Source: Ruminococcus sp. XPD3002 (GTDB lineage: Bacteria > Bacillota > Clostridia > Oscillospirales > Ruminococcaceae). Taken from it: DNA of 64,000 bases. Of the stretch, positions 50,040-58,902 are shown one piece after another. The stretch is from the NCBI GenBank assembly GCA_900119535.1, contig FPJT01000008.1, positions 1 through 64,000 of the forward strand, in the 5' to 3' direction. Position numbers and translations under genes: made by a program. Every line of letters begins with the position of its first letter. Positions within the stretch are counted from its first letter, which is position 1. Under the pieces are notes generated by a model. The model had not been told where the DNA came from and did no database searches. It saw only the letters and a list, made by a program, of their open reading frames with translations.

Positions 50040-52934
50040 ATGGGATTCAGAATCAGTAATGGTGAACTTATAAAATATGATAGCGAATCGGGAATTACAG
50101 ATATCACGATACCGGATGGTGTGATAAGAATATCCGAAAGGGCTTTCAAGTGCTGTACAAGCATTACATCGATCATAATGCCCGACAGTGTGAAATGGAT
50201 AGACGATTTAGCTTTCTATAGCTGTACAAGCCTGACTTCTGTGAAGCTGTCAAACAACATTACCAAAATAGGGTATTGTACTTTCAAAGGCTGTACAAGC
50301 CTTACTTCGCTCATAATACCTGACAGTGTGACTGAAATTGGCAGTTTTGCTTTTAGCAACTGTACAAGCCTTTCTTCTGTCACAGTACCCGACGGTGTGA
50401 AATGGATACCTGGCGATGCTTTCGAGAATTGTCCAAACATCGAAACAATAAATGTCTCAGATAATTCTACAGCCATTAATTACTACCATATAGAAAAAAC
50501 AAAATGGGCTGAATACCATAAAAAAGATGATTTTGTTATTTTAGGCAAAAGGCTGCTCCGGTGTAAGGATAATGCTGATTCTGCCACGATCCCGGACGGT
50601 GTAGTATCAATAGGTACTCGGGCTTTCGAAAAATGCGAACGGCTGAGGTCAATCACGATTCCTGACAGCGTGACAATAGTAGCTGGACTTACTTTCGAGG
50701 ATTGCGAAAGTTTAGAAACAATAAATGTCTCAAAAACTTGTACAGCAATTAATTACCACGATATAGAAAACACAAAATGGTATAAAGACAATACTGATGA
50801 TTTTGTTATTTTAGGCGCAAATCTTATCAGGTATCAGGGCAAAGCTGCTTCTGTAACTATCCCGGACAGCATAACAGCAATAGGAAATAGCGCTTTCGAA
50901 GACTGCGATAATCTGAAATCTGTTACGATACCGAGCAGCGTTACTGCAATAGGAAATAGAGCTTTCGGAGACTGCGATAATCTGAAATCTGTTACGATGC
51001 CGTGCAGTGTTACTAAAATAGAAACCGATGCTTTCGCAGAATGCTCTGTCAGCAAGCTTAATATTATTCTTCCGGACGGCAGCACGATGCCTGTGGATTT
51101 TGGTGCGCCATTAAGGGAAAGCGATTTTGCAAAGGTGATAGATGCTGTGCAAAAGGGCGACGCTGCGGAAAAAGTGTCCAGCACAGGATTGAAAAACAAG
51201 CTGCTGATGTATCAGTATATCTATACAAGAAATGAGACCATAGAGAAGAAATTCAAGACAGCCATTTCCAAGCTTGCCGAGACTCTAATTGACGAAAAAA
51301 ATGCTGATGCATTTAAAGTCCTGGTTTCGACAGGTCTTATAGATGAGAGAAAGCTTGTCAAGATCGAGGACTATGCCAAAAATAAAAAGAACATCAAAAA
51401 GATCAAGGATATCATCGCAGATATGAGGAACTCTCTTGACGGAGCAAAGGAGACAGCACCGAAAAAGGCTGCCAAGACCTCGAAAAAGGCTGCCGATACA
51501 CCTACGGACGTTTTCATTATACAAAGCGGACGTCTCAAAGGTCTGTCAGGCAACGATTTTAAGGAGATCATACTGCCCGATAATGTAACGAACATCGACA
51601 AGGGAGCATTCCTGTCGGTGAAGGTGAAAAAGCTTTTGCTTTCCGGTAGCCTTAAAAAGCTGACAGGACAGGTGTTCAAGGACTGCACAGGTCTTGCCGA
51701 GGTGGTCATTTCCGAGGGCACGGAAAGCATCGGCAAGGAAGCATTCAGAGGATGTACTTCACTTAAAGCTGTGACTATCCCATCTTCTGTGACGACAATT
51801 GGAGCGAGTGCTTTTATGGGATGCACCAAGCTGAAGGAAGTGAATATCAGTGAGGGAACTGCGGAAATCGAGGACAGCGCATTTGCTGAATGTTCAGCCC
51901 TTACTGAGATAGTGATTCCTGCAACTGTAAAAAGTATCGGCAACAAGCTATTAAAGAACTGCAAAAAGCTGACAAGCGTTACTATGCCTGGAAATCAGGT
52001 CATCAATTTTGATGAATGCTTTGACGGCTGTAAAAAACTCGAAACGATCACATTCGCCGCAAAAGACTCTAAATATCGCTTTGAAAACGGCATAGTTTTG
52101 AGTGGAAAATCGGGGGCTGTGGAATATATAGCGCCCGGCAGCAGTACTATTATCATACCAGAAGGAACAAAAAGAATAACTGTCAAAACAGCGATAAAGG
52201 AGCTGACAATCAATTATTCCAAGGGGCAGCATATTGACATCAAGACTACCTCTGTCAATATCCTGAACTTTATCCATAAGGGCAAAACCTACACTATTGA
52301 TATCTTAGAAGCAAAGGACATGCTTGATTACGCTCCATTTGATTTTATTACCAGCAGATTGTTCCCCCGAAAAAAGGAGGCAACGCTCAATCTCATCAAT
52401 GGCATAGTGGATATCATAATAAAAGGGGATATTAAGTCGTATACCAACTACTGTTACGAGGCATTAGGTGAGGTCTGCTATTCCGACGGCTATGAAAATA
52501 CCACTAAAGTTGAGCCACTGCTTGATCTGAGAAAACAGCTCTCGGAGATCACTGCGGAGATATATGGCACTGACAGGTTCAGGAACTTTTCTGACCTTAT
52601 GTTTCCGGTCATTGAATGCTATTATAACGATGATGACATTGATCATTTTATCGGCTATGCAGTTGCTTTTTTTGCCAGAAATATTGAATACTTCGAGTGC
52701 CTGTCAGATTATCCTGAGATGCAGGAAAAGATCCTGAACAAAATCGCAGAAGCTATGATAAACAATGATGAATCGGATATAACTGAAATACTCGACAAAT
52801 TCAATCAGAAACAGTTCCAGGTGCTTATCAATGCAGCTCAGAATGCAAAGGCTGCCAATGTTCTTGCGCAGCTCCTTGAGTATAATAACAACAAATTCGG
52901 AGGAAGTGACCCTCTTGGCGATCTTAGTCTCTGA
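50040..52934 (+). CDS. Large cytoplasmic BspA-type LRR protein
   Basis: A 964-residue protein with two blocks of LRR_5 repeats: about 1-350 (e.g. ITSIIMPDSVKWIDDLAFYS, LTSVKLSNNITKIGYCTFKG) and about 500-680 (ITIPSSVTTIGASAFMGC-like). A Lys/Ala-rich linker (TAPKKAAKTSKKAADTPTD) lies between them. The C-terminal domain (about 780-964) is helical and unrecognised (CYEALGEVCYSDGYENTTKV, QVLINAAQNAKAANVLAQLL). It has no signal peptide or surface anchor, so it is probably intracellular. AGGAGG precedes ATG 50040 and a strong promoter lies upstream. It may be a scaffold or recognition protein for the VWA/MoxR pair that follows. Confidence 0.8.
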   Translation: MGFRISNGELIKYDSESGITDITIPDGVIRISERAFKCCTSITSIIMPDSVKWIDDLAFYSCTSLTSVKLSNNITKIGYCTFKGCTSLTSLIIPDSVTEIGSFAFSNCTSLSSVTVPDGVKWIPGDAFENCPNIETINVSDNSTAINYYHIEKTKWAEYHKKDDFVILGKRLLRCKDNADSATIPDGVVSIGTRAFEKCERLRSITIPDSVTIVAGLTFEDCESLETINVSKTCTAINYHDIENTKWYKDNTDDFVILGANLIRYQGKAASVTIPDSITAIGNSAFEDCDNLKSVTIPSSVTAIGNRAFGDCDNLKSVTMPCSVTKIETDAFAECSVSKLNIILPDGSTMPVDFGAPLRESDFAKVIDAVQKGDAAEKVSSTGLKNKLLMYQYIYTRNETIEKKFKTAISKLAETLIDEKNADAFKVLVSTGLIDERKLVKIEDYAKNKKNIKKIKDIIADMRNSLDGAKETAPKKAAKTSKKAADTPTDVFIIQSGRLKGLSGNDFKEIILPDNVTNIDKGAFLSVKVKKLLLSGSLKKLTGQVFKDCTGLAEVVISEGTESIGKEAFRGCTSLKAVTIPSSVTTIGASAFMGCTKLKEVNISEGTAEIEDSAFAECSALTEIVIPATVKSIGNKLLKNCKKLTSVTMPGNQVINFDECFDGCKKLETITFAAKDSKYRFENGIVLSGKSGAVEYIAPGSSTIIIPEGTKRITVKTAIKELTINYSKGQHIDIKTTSVNILNFIHKGKTYTIDILEAKDMLDYAPFDFITSRLFPRKKEATLNLINGIVDIIIKGDIKSYTNYCYEALGEVCYSDGYENTTKVEPLLDLRKQLSEITAEIYGTDRFRNFSDLMFPVIECYYNDDDIDHFIGYAVAFFARNIEYFECLSDYPEMQEKILNKIAEAMINNDESDITEILDKFNQKQFQVLINAAQNAKAANVLAQLLEYNNNKFGGSDPLGDLSL

Positions 52935-52969
52935 TAAAGCAGCATCCTGAATATCATAGAAATATTGAA

Positions 52970-53009
52970 GGCGGCTTCCCGGAAGCTGATACGGGAGCCG
53001 CTTTTTTTG
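52970..53009 (+). terminator. Terminator after the LRR gene
   Basis: GCGGCTTCCCG (52972-52982) pairs with CGGGAGCCGC (52993-53002), followed by seven Ts. A clear rho-independent terminator. Confidence 0.92.
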
Positions 53010-53047
53010 TGCTTTGTCAGATTTGTTTTAGGGAACGAAAGGCGGTG

Positions 53048-54433
53048 GTGTTTTTGGACAGAGATGAGATAATCATTCATCTAAGCGGTCAGGTGTTGAA
53101 TAATTGCAGAAATACGATAATTCTGAATCTGCGTTTTATGGACTCTGCTCTGAGCAGACTGAAACCTTTGCCGGTAGATTTTATGAAATTTGGCTCTGAC
53201 GGAAGGCATCTGGTTTATTACCCGAATTTCCTGCTGAAAAGCTATGTCGATAATAATGCGCTGACTGTGCGGCGGTATTTTCATACTCTTCTGCATTGCG
53301 TGTTTCGGCACAATTTTGTCAGACTTGATATTGATCGCCGGCTTTGGGATATTGCCTGTGATGTTGCAGTTGAGAGCATGATCTACGGAATGTCTCTTCC
53401 ACAGCTCGAAGCGGGACGCAGCAATCTTCTGATGCGTGAACTATGGCACTTTGAGAGTGAATTGAATATCATTACCGCTGAGAAGGTCTACAAGCTTTTC
53501 AGGGATGACCCTCCCGATGAACAGCAGCTCAGCGAACTGGAGGATAATTTTTCCCTTGATGATCATCGGCTTTGGTATATGCCTCCGAATGAGAAGGAGC
53601 AGCTCGGCATAGGTGGGAACAATAACGAAAACAGCAGCGATGATGAACAGATGCTCGGAGATAAGCAAGGCAGCAGCACTACTGAGGCACCAGCACTCTG
53701 CTCCGAGGCGGATTGGGCAGTTATTTCCAGACGAATACAGGTAGATATGGAGACTGTGTCAAAGACTCAGGGCGATAAGGCAGACAGTATGCTCCAGAGC
53801 TTGAAGGCACTCAACAGGGAAAAATATGACTATACCTCATTCCTGAAGAAGTTTGCCGTTATGGGAGAGGCAATGCAGGTGAACGATGATGAATTCGATT
53901 ATATATACTACACCTATGGACTAAAGCTTTACAATAATATGCCGCTGATTGAGCCGCTGGAGTACAAAGACGTCAAGCGGATAAGGGAGTTCGTCATTGC
54001 CATTGATACGTCCGGCTCTGTGTCCGGAGACCTTGTTCAGACCTTTCTCAACAAGACATATAATATTATGAAGCAGACAGAGAGCTTTTTCAGAAAGATA
54101 AACGTCCACATTATTCAGTGTGATACCGAAATACAGGAACACGTTATGATCACGTCGCAGGAGGAATTCGATAATTATATTGCTCGTATGGCGCTTCACG
54201 GCTTTGGCGGAACGGATTTTAGACCTGTGTTCTTACTTGTGGATAAGCTGCTTGAACAGAAGAAATTCACCAATCTGAAAGGGCTGATTTATTTCACAGA
54301 CGGTTACGGAGACTTTCCTGAAAGGAAGCCACCTTACGAGACTGCATTCGTTTTCGTTGAGGAGGATGAGACCTATGTGCCGCAGGTTCCGCCCTGGGCG
54401 ATAAAACTTGTTTTAATGGAGGATGAGATCTGA
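53048..54433 (+). CDS. VWA-like / DUF2201 metallopeptidase-domain protein
   Basis: A protein of about 461 residues. The N-terminal half resembles the putative metallopeptidase domain of DUF2201 proteins, with the zinc-type motif HTLLHCVFRH (HxxxxxxxxH arrangement within it) and RRLWDIACDVAVESMI. The C-terminal part is a VWA-like fold with FVIAIDTSGSVSGDLVQTF (MIDAS DxSxS) and ALHGFGGTDFRPVF. Start codon uncertain: GTG 53048 (chosen), GTG 53045 or TTG 53054, all just after AAAGGCGG. Stop and next start overlap as TGATG. It is partner to the AAA+ ATPase, a MoxR/VWA pair used elsewhere for protein complex assembly or maturation. Confidence 0.82.
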   Translation: MFLDRDEIIIHLSGQVLNNCRNTIILNLRFMDSALSRLKPLPVDFMKFGSDGRHLVYYPNFLLKSYVDNNALTVRRYFHTLLHCVFRHNFVRLDIDRRLWDIACDVAVESMIYGMSLPQLEAGRSNLLMRELWHFESELNIITAEKVYKLFRDDPPDEQQLSELEDNFSLDDHRLWYMPPNEKEQLGIGGNNNENSSDDEQMLGDKQGSSTTEAPALCSEADWAVISRRIQVDMETVSKTQGDKADSMLQSLKALNREKYDYTSFLKKFAVMGEAMQVNDDEFDYIYYTYGLKLYNNMPLIEPLEYKDVKRIREFVIAIDTSGSVSGDLVQTFLNKTYNIMKQTESFFRKINVHIIQCDTEIQEHVMITSQEEFDNYIARMALHGFGGTDFRPVFLLVDKLLEQKKFTNLKGLIYFTDGYGDFPERKPPYETAFVFVEEDETYVPQVPPWAIKLVLMEDEI

Positions 54434-55938
54434 TGAATATTGCACAGGCAAAGGAACAAATAAAAAACACTATGACGGCATACTTCGCAAAGGACGAATT
54501 CGGCGAATATCTGATACCGGAGGAGGAGCAGCGCCCGGTGTTCCTTATAGGACCTCCCGGAATCGGCAAGACAGCCATTATGCAGCAGATTGCACAGGAA
54601 TTTGGAGTCGGTCTGGTCTCATATTCAATGACCCACCACACAAGGCAGTCCGCTCTGGGACTTCCCTTCATCGAGAAAAAAACATTCGGAGGCAAAGAGT
54701 ACCGCATTTCGGAGTACACAATGTCAGAGATCATCGCCAGTGTTTATGAGGTTATGGAGAATACAGGCGTAAAGGGGGGCATACTCTTTATCGACGAGAT
54801 AAACTGCGTCAGTGAGACACTTGCCCCGTCAATGCTACAGTTTTTGCAGTATAAGGTCTTTGGCAGCCACAAGGTGCCGAACGGCTGGATAGTTGTCACT
54901 GCGGGAAATCCGCCGGAGTACAATAATTCTGTCAGGGAGTTTGACATAGTTACATGGGACAGACTGAAGGTCATTGAAGTCGAGCCGGAATTCAGCGTAT
55001 GGACGCACTATGCCGCAAAGAAAAATATCCACCCGTCCATAACGACCTATCTTAACATAAAGAAGGATAATTTTTACCTCATCGAGACTACGGTCGATGG
55101 CAAAAGCTATGTAACTGCCCGCGGCTGGAACGACCTGTCAAATATGATATGGCTGATGGAGAAGAACAATATCACTGTAAATGAAATGCTGATCTCGCAG
55201 TATCTCCGCCACAAGGGCATAGCAAGGGATTTTGCGATATACTACGACTTGTTCAACAAATACAAGTCTGACTACCAGATCAAGGACATCCTTTCGGGAA
55301 AGGTCACCAAGCAGCTCCGGGAAAGAGCCTCCGCTGCCGCCTTTGATGAAAGGCTCAGCATTATCGGTCTGCTGCTTGACGGCCTCGGACACGAATTCAA
55401 GAGCATCTGTATTGCAGAAATGGCTCTCAGGAAATATATGATGTTCATTAAGGAACTGCGGCGGAATAAGACTGACTACAACGGTATCACCGCAGAAATT
55501 GTCAGAAAGGGTCTGGATAAATACAGGAGTGATTTTTCGGCTGCGAAGCTTGCAGCGGGTGTATCTGCTGACGAAAAAGCCACCTTTCACAGAACTGTGA
55601 AGATCATAGAGGTGCTTGAAAAAAAGCTGACGATCGACAGAGGTTCAAGCGATGACATTATACGGTCAGATTTTCAGGTTCGCAAGGAAGGGCTTCTGGA
55701 AGTATCGCCTGCAGCTGGCAAAATGCTGGAAAATGCTTTCGGATTCGTTGAGGATTGCTTTGGCATCGGTCAGGAAATGATGATATTTATAACCGAGTTG
55801 ACAATCAATCCCTATGCGTCATCATTTATCTCAAAATATGGCAGCGAGAAATATTTCAAGTACAACAAGGAGATGCTCCTGCATCAGAGAGGTATGCAGC
55901 TCACTGCCGAGATAGCAGAACTGCAGCTTGATGAATGA
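54433..55938 (+). CDS. MoxR-type AAA+ ATPase
   Basis: A 501-residue ATPase. Walker A is VFLIGPPGIGKTAIMQQIA (about residue 38), Walker B is GGILFIDEINCVSETLAP (about 120), with a sensor block WIVVTAGNPPEYNNSVREFD and an arginine-finger region before EVEPEFSVWTHYA. The C-terminal half (about 230-500) is helical with HKGIARDFAIYYDLFNKYK and a coiled coil. It is translationally coupled to the VWA protein and probably forms the chaperone ring that works with it. Its product target is unknown; LRR proteins upstream are candidates by proximity only. Confidence 0.9.
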   Translation: MNIAQAKEQIKNTMTAYFAKDEFGEYLIPEEEQRPVFLIGPPGIGKTAIMQQIAQEFGVGLVSYSMTHHTRQSALGLPFIEKKTFGGKEYRISEYTMSEIIASVYEVMENTGVKGGILFIDEINCVSETLAPSMLQFLQYKVFGSHKVPNGWIVVTAGNPPEYNNSVREFDIVTWDRLKVIEVEPEFSVWTHYAAKKNIHPSITTYLNIKKDNFYLIETTVDGKSYVTARGWNDLSNMIWLMEKNNITVNEMLISQYLRHKGIARDFAIYYDLFNKYKSDYQIKDILSGKVTKQLRERASAAAFDERLSIIGLLLDGLGHEFKSICIAEMALRKYMMFIKELRRNKTDYNGITAEIVRKGLDKYRSDFSAAKLAAGVSADEKATFHRTVKIIEVLEKKLTIDRGSSDDIIRSDFQVRKEGLLEVSPAAGKMLENAFGFVEDCFGIGQEMMIFITELTINPYASSFISKYGSEKYFKYNKEMLLHQRGMQLTAEIAELQLDE

Positions 55939-55965
55939 AAGCTATGAGCCTTATCAATTTAGAGT

Positions 55966-56494
55966 ATGATTACTGCTGCTTTAGAAAAACTGCCTCAGAA
56001 AACGCTTTTGATTTCCATTTATAATGCCTACAAGGGACGGCTGAGACTCCCTTTGACTGAGTATGAAGATTATTATGTGGATATCGCTGACCCTGAAAAT
56101 CCACAGAAAAGCATTAAGAAGCGTGGGTTCAAGACTTCTCTTCCAAAAATTGATCATATCACTCATACAAACTAGTTCTAATTAAGGCAATACTGTCAGA
56201 GTGTGATTCTAATGGTCGAGTATCGATTGATCGAATCGTAGATTCCTTCAGCGACTACTACTCTGCTCGGAAAAATGCAGGGATACTTTCAGAAATAAGT
56301 GATAGTATATTTGCAAAAGAAACATGTGATAGAAAGTCTGTTCAAATGCTGATTCTCCGATATCACAAATTCTTTCCCATACAAAAACACTTGGAATGCT
56401 TGAAATAGAATCTACAATATGGAAGAACCTGACTTCGGATGAGAAATTATCGCTCATTCAATTATGCGATGAGAAACTCGATTCGTATTTTTAG
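55966..56494 (+). pseudogene. Decayed gene, C-terminal remnant in three frames
   Basis: Three consecutive segments read as one protein when frames are changed. 55966-56175 gives ITAALEKLPQKTLLISIYNA and IADPENPQKSIKKRGFKTSL. About 56180-56380 gives IKAILSECDSNGRVSIDRIV and SDSIFAKETCDRKSVQMLIL. About 56385-56494 gives TKTLGMLEIESTIWKNLTS and LIQLCDEKLDSYF before a stop. A stop and two frameshifts separate them. The family is unclear; it may be the end of a helicase or nuclease of a lost defence system. In 56495-56672 I see no gene. Confidence 0.65.
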
Positions 56495-56672
56495 CATTTA
56501 CAAGCATAAGTGTTTCCAAATTGCGTCACTGCTCAGATTTTTTCCCTCCAACTACATAAGGTCGGGTGCTTTTAGTAAGTCAAAGCGCACTGTATCTCCG
56601 AGAGACACTGGACTTATTTCCAAGGACAGGAAAAATCCACTCCGCGATAATTTCATCATTTCTGCATAATAG

Positions 56673-56699
56673 AAAAAGTGCCGAATTTTCGGCACTTTT
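56673..56699. terminator. Bidirectional terminator
   Basis: AAAAAGTGCCGAA (56673-56685) mirrors TTTTCGGCACTTTT; the T-run on both strands makes it suit the plus-strand remnant and the minus-strand GmrSD-like gene. I see no gene in 56700-56856. Confidence 0.8.
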
Positions 56700-56856
56700 C
56701 TTATGCTCTCTATTTTTTTCTTGACATCAATACCACGCACTCAACGTGCCTCGACTTTCTCGATTTGATGTTTTGGCGTGAAATACTGTGACTTTGAGTA
56801 GCGGGGGATATAAACAATGCTCTTATCGCTACGGGGAGATATGGCTGCAATAATGC

Positions 56857-58575
56857 TTATATTTTCCATAGATTACGAGCCTGAATATAAAGCCATTGAG
56901 CGCGAGCTTCTATTTCAGATTCATCCCATACATCTTTTTCAAGGGCTGCACTTAATGTGATGAGTCCATCAGCGCAAATTTTTAATCCAAGTTTATTCCT
57001 CTTACCTGTTTTCTTTGTAGTCCAGTTTGCATCTCGAATAGAGGCATTGAGGGACTGTGTAATAATTGCAAGATTTCCAAGAGTAAGTAGCTTTGAGTCT
57101 CGTTCTTTAGCGAGTTCTTCAGTCTGCAAAGGCTCCCAGTTGTTACGCCATTTTTTAGGAATAAGGTGCTCCAAGCTATAGCCATCAAAGCCGAGTAAGA
57201 CTGTTGCACTATTCGCCGGTCTTATACCGCTTTCAATAAGATATAGTATGCCTCTCGTCTGCAAGTTATAAAGCTTTGAAAATTTGAATCCGTTTTCAAG
57301 ATCAGCGTCTGAAGGAACATAAGATGTACTGTCGTCTGCTTCAAGTAATCGCTTACTCAAAGTATCCGCATCGCAAACCTGATTCAGTATCAGAGAAGTA
57401 TATAGATTATTATAGTTTTTCGTTGTTGCATGAACTACCATTCGTCTCATAACATAGCTTTCAAGCACTCTGCATAACTGATTAAAATCGTTTTGACTGG
57501 TTACTCGTTTGGCAAGGAATAAAACGTATGGAATCATAGTGGCGTTCTTTAAACCAAAAATAATCACATTCAATCTCTCAATACCATATGTAGCAGGCAA
57601 TGCACGCTGGCAACAAGAAGGATCGAATATTTCGCGGAAACAATCCGCATATTCCTTAAGTTTTGACAGAATGACATTCTTATCGGAATTACAGTACTTA
57701 TTAATGAAATGCTGATATGATTTTGAGAGGTGATCAACTCGTGCGTACATTAGTTTATCTTCTGTAGAAACACTGTAGGTGCTGTCCTGAACGAATATTT
57801 GGAAATATGAGTCGAAGAAAATATCAATCATACTTCTACGGATTCGTCCGGATTCTATTTCAGTATCCCAAAATGTTTTTGCGTCATCATCTTTCTCAAA
57901 TACTCCAGCCCATTTTTCTTTATACTCAGACACATTATTACGATTAAAGAAGTAGTTTTTTAGTAATTCAGCAGTTGTCAGTCTTACACCCAGTGAATTA
58001 ATTGTGTCAAAAACCTGCTGCTCGTCTTCATCTTCTGCCAAATCAATGCATACAAACTGAACGTTCTGACGTATAATCGTTCTATCAAATTGTGAAGCAT
58101 CAATATTCTGGCAAAAATAGTTAAAGGCTTCAATTATCTGCGATTTAGGTTCACGGTTATCAATGGGATCGGCTGACTGTGCATCGACGACTTTTTTGAA
58201 TGAATCAATGTCGTTTTGACCATGTCTTAATGCAACAGACTCGTCTTCCAAGACAAAATCTCTTTCAAATAATCTGTTTTCATTATTTTTAAGACATAAG
58301 ACCTTCATGAAAATCAATAACGTGGTCAACCTTTGCTGCCCATCAATTATAACCTTGCATTCGGAATATCTTTCCCAAGTGTTAAGTATTCTGCCACTCT
58401 TCAGGATTATTGATCCCATAAAATACTGCTTCCGTGTGGATGTAACGTATTTTAAATCTTCCAACAAGCGTTCCCATTGCTCCTCGTTCCAGACATAAGC
58501 CCTTTGATAAAAAGGAACCTCTAATAAACGAGAACCGTTGAATATTCCGCTTATTAATATTTCGCCTGCTTTCAT
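56857..58575 (-). CDS. DUF262/DUF1524 protein (GmrSD-like)
   Basis: A 572-residue protein of the GmrSD class, type IV-like enzymes that cut modified phage DNA using NTP. The N-terminal DUF262 part has FNGSRLLEVPFYQRAYVW (YQRxYVW) and CKVIIDGQQRLTTLLIFMKV, the ParB-like nucleotide-binding block. The C-terminal DUF1524 part has an HNH-type motif YSLEHLIPKKWRNNWEPLQ and LLTLGNLAIITQSLN. Length matches a fused GmrS-GmrD (about 570-600). GGAGG precedes ATG 58575. It lies downstream of the HhH gene in the type I RM operon. Confidence 0.9.
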   Translation of the reverse strand: MKAGEILISGIFNGSRLLEVPFYQRAYVWNEEQWERLLEDLKYVTSTRKQYFMGSIILKSGRILNTWERYSECKVIIDGQQRLTTLLIFMKVLCLKNNENRLFERDFVLEDESVALRHGQNDIDSFKKVVDAQSADPIDNREPKSQIIEAFNYFCQNIDASQFDRTIIRQNVQFVCIDLAEDEDEQQVFDTINSLGVRLTTAELLKNYFFNRNNVSEYKEKWAGVFEKDDDAKTFWDTEIESGRIRRSMIDIFFDSYFQIFVQDSTYSVSTEDKLMYARVDHLSKSYQHFINKYCNSDKNVILSKLKEYADCFREIFDPSCCQRALPATYGIERLNVIIFGLKNATMIPYVLFLAKRVTSQNDFNQLCRVLESYVMRRMVVHATTKNYNNLYTSLILNQVCDADTLSKRLLEADDSTSYVPSDADLENGFKFSKLYNLQTRGILYLIESGIRPANSATVLLGFDGYSLEHLIPKKWRNNWEPLQTEELAKERDSKLLTLGNLAIITQSLNASIRDANWTTKKTGKRNKLGLKICADGLITLSAALEKDVWDESEIEARAQWLYIQARNLWKI

Positions 58576-58614
58576 TGATGTTTTGACCTCCTTCTGCCTT
58601 TTCTAAGTCTGTAT

Positions 58615-58842
58615 TTATACGCCCAGATGCTTCTCGAAAACTGCCATGATTTCCTCGACGCGCTTGTCGCCGATGCCTTTGATCTGCCGGAGGTCTTTTT
58701 CAACCTCCCGCAGATCAATAGACTTGCCGTCTTTCTCCAGCAATCCGTCAGCATAGCGCATCAAGAAAGCTTGAAGTTCTTCACGGCTCATTTTCTTTAT
58801 CGCTCGGTAGGTGTCCCGGTCGATAATCTTCTGTTCTGGCAT
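58615..58842 (-). CDS. Small helix-hairpin-helix protein
   Basis: A 75-residue protein. Residues 51-73 form a helix-hairpin-helix (LRQIKGIGDKRVEEIMAVFE with the GIG hairpin), a nonspecific DNA-binding motif. The first part (MPEQKIIDRDTYRAIKKMS) is helical and charged. GGAGTGATTG precedes the start. It lies between hsdR and the GmrSD-like gene on the same strand, so it may be an accessory protein of the restriction operon. Its function is unknown. Confidence 0.75.
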   Translation of the reverse strand: MPEQKIIDRDTYRAIKKMSREELQAFLMRYADGLLEKDGKSIDLREVEKDLRQIKGIGDKRVEEIMAVFEKHLGV

Positions 58843-58902
58843 TCAATCACTCCTGATTATTTTTTACTCATCTCGATGCTCAGCAATAGTCATATGCAGA
58901 TA

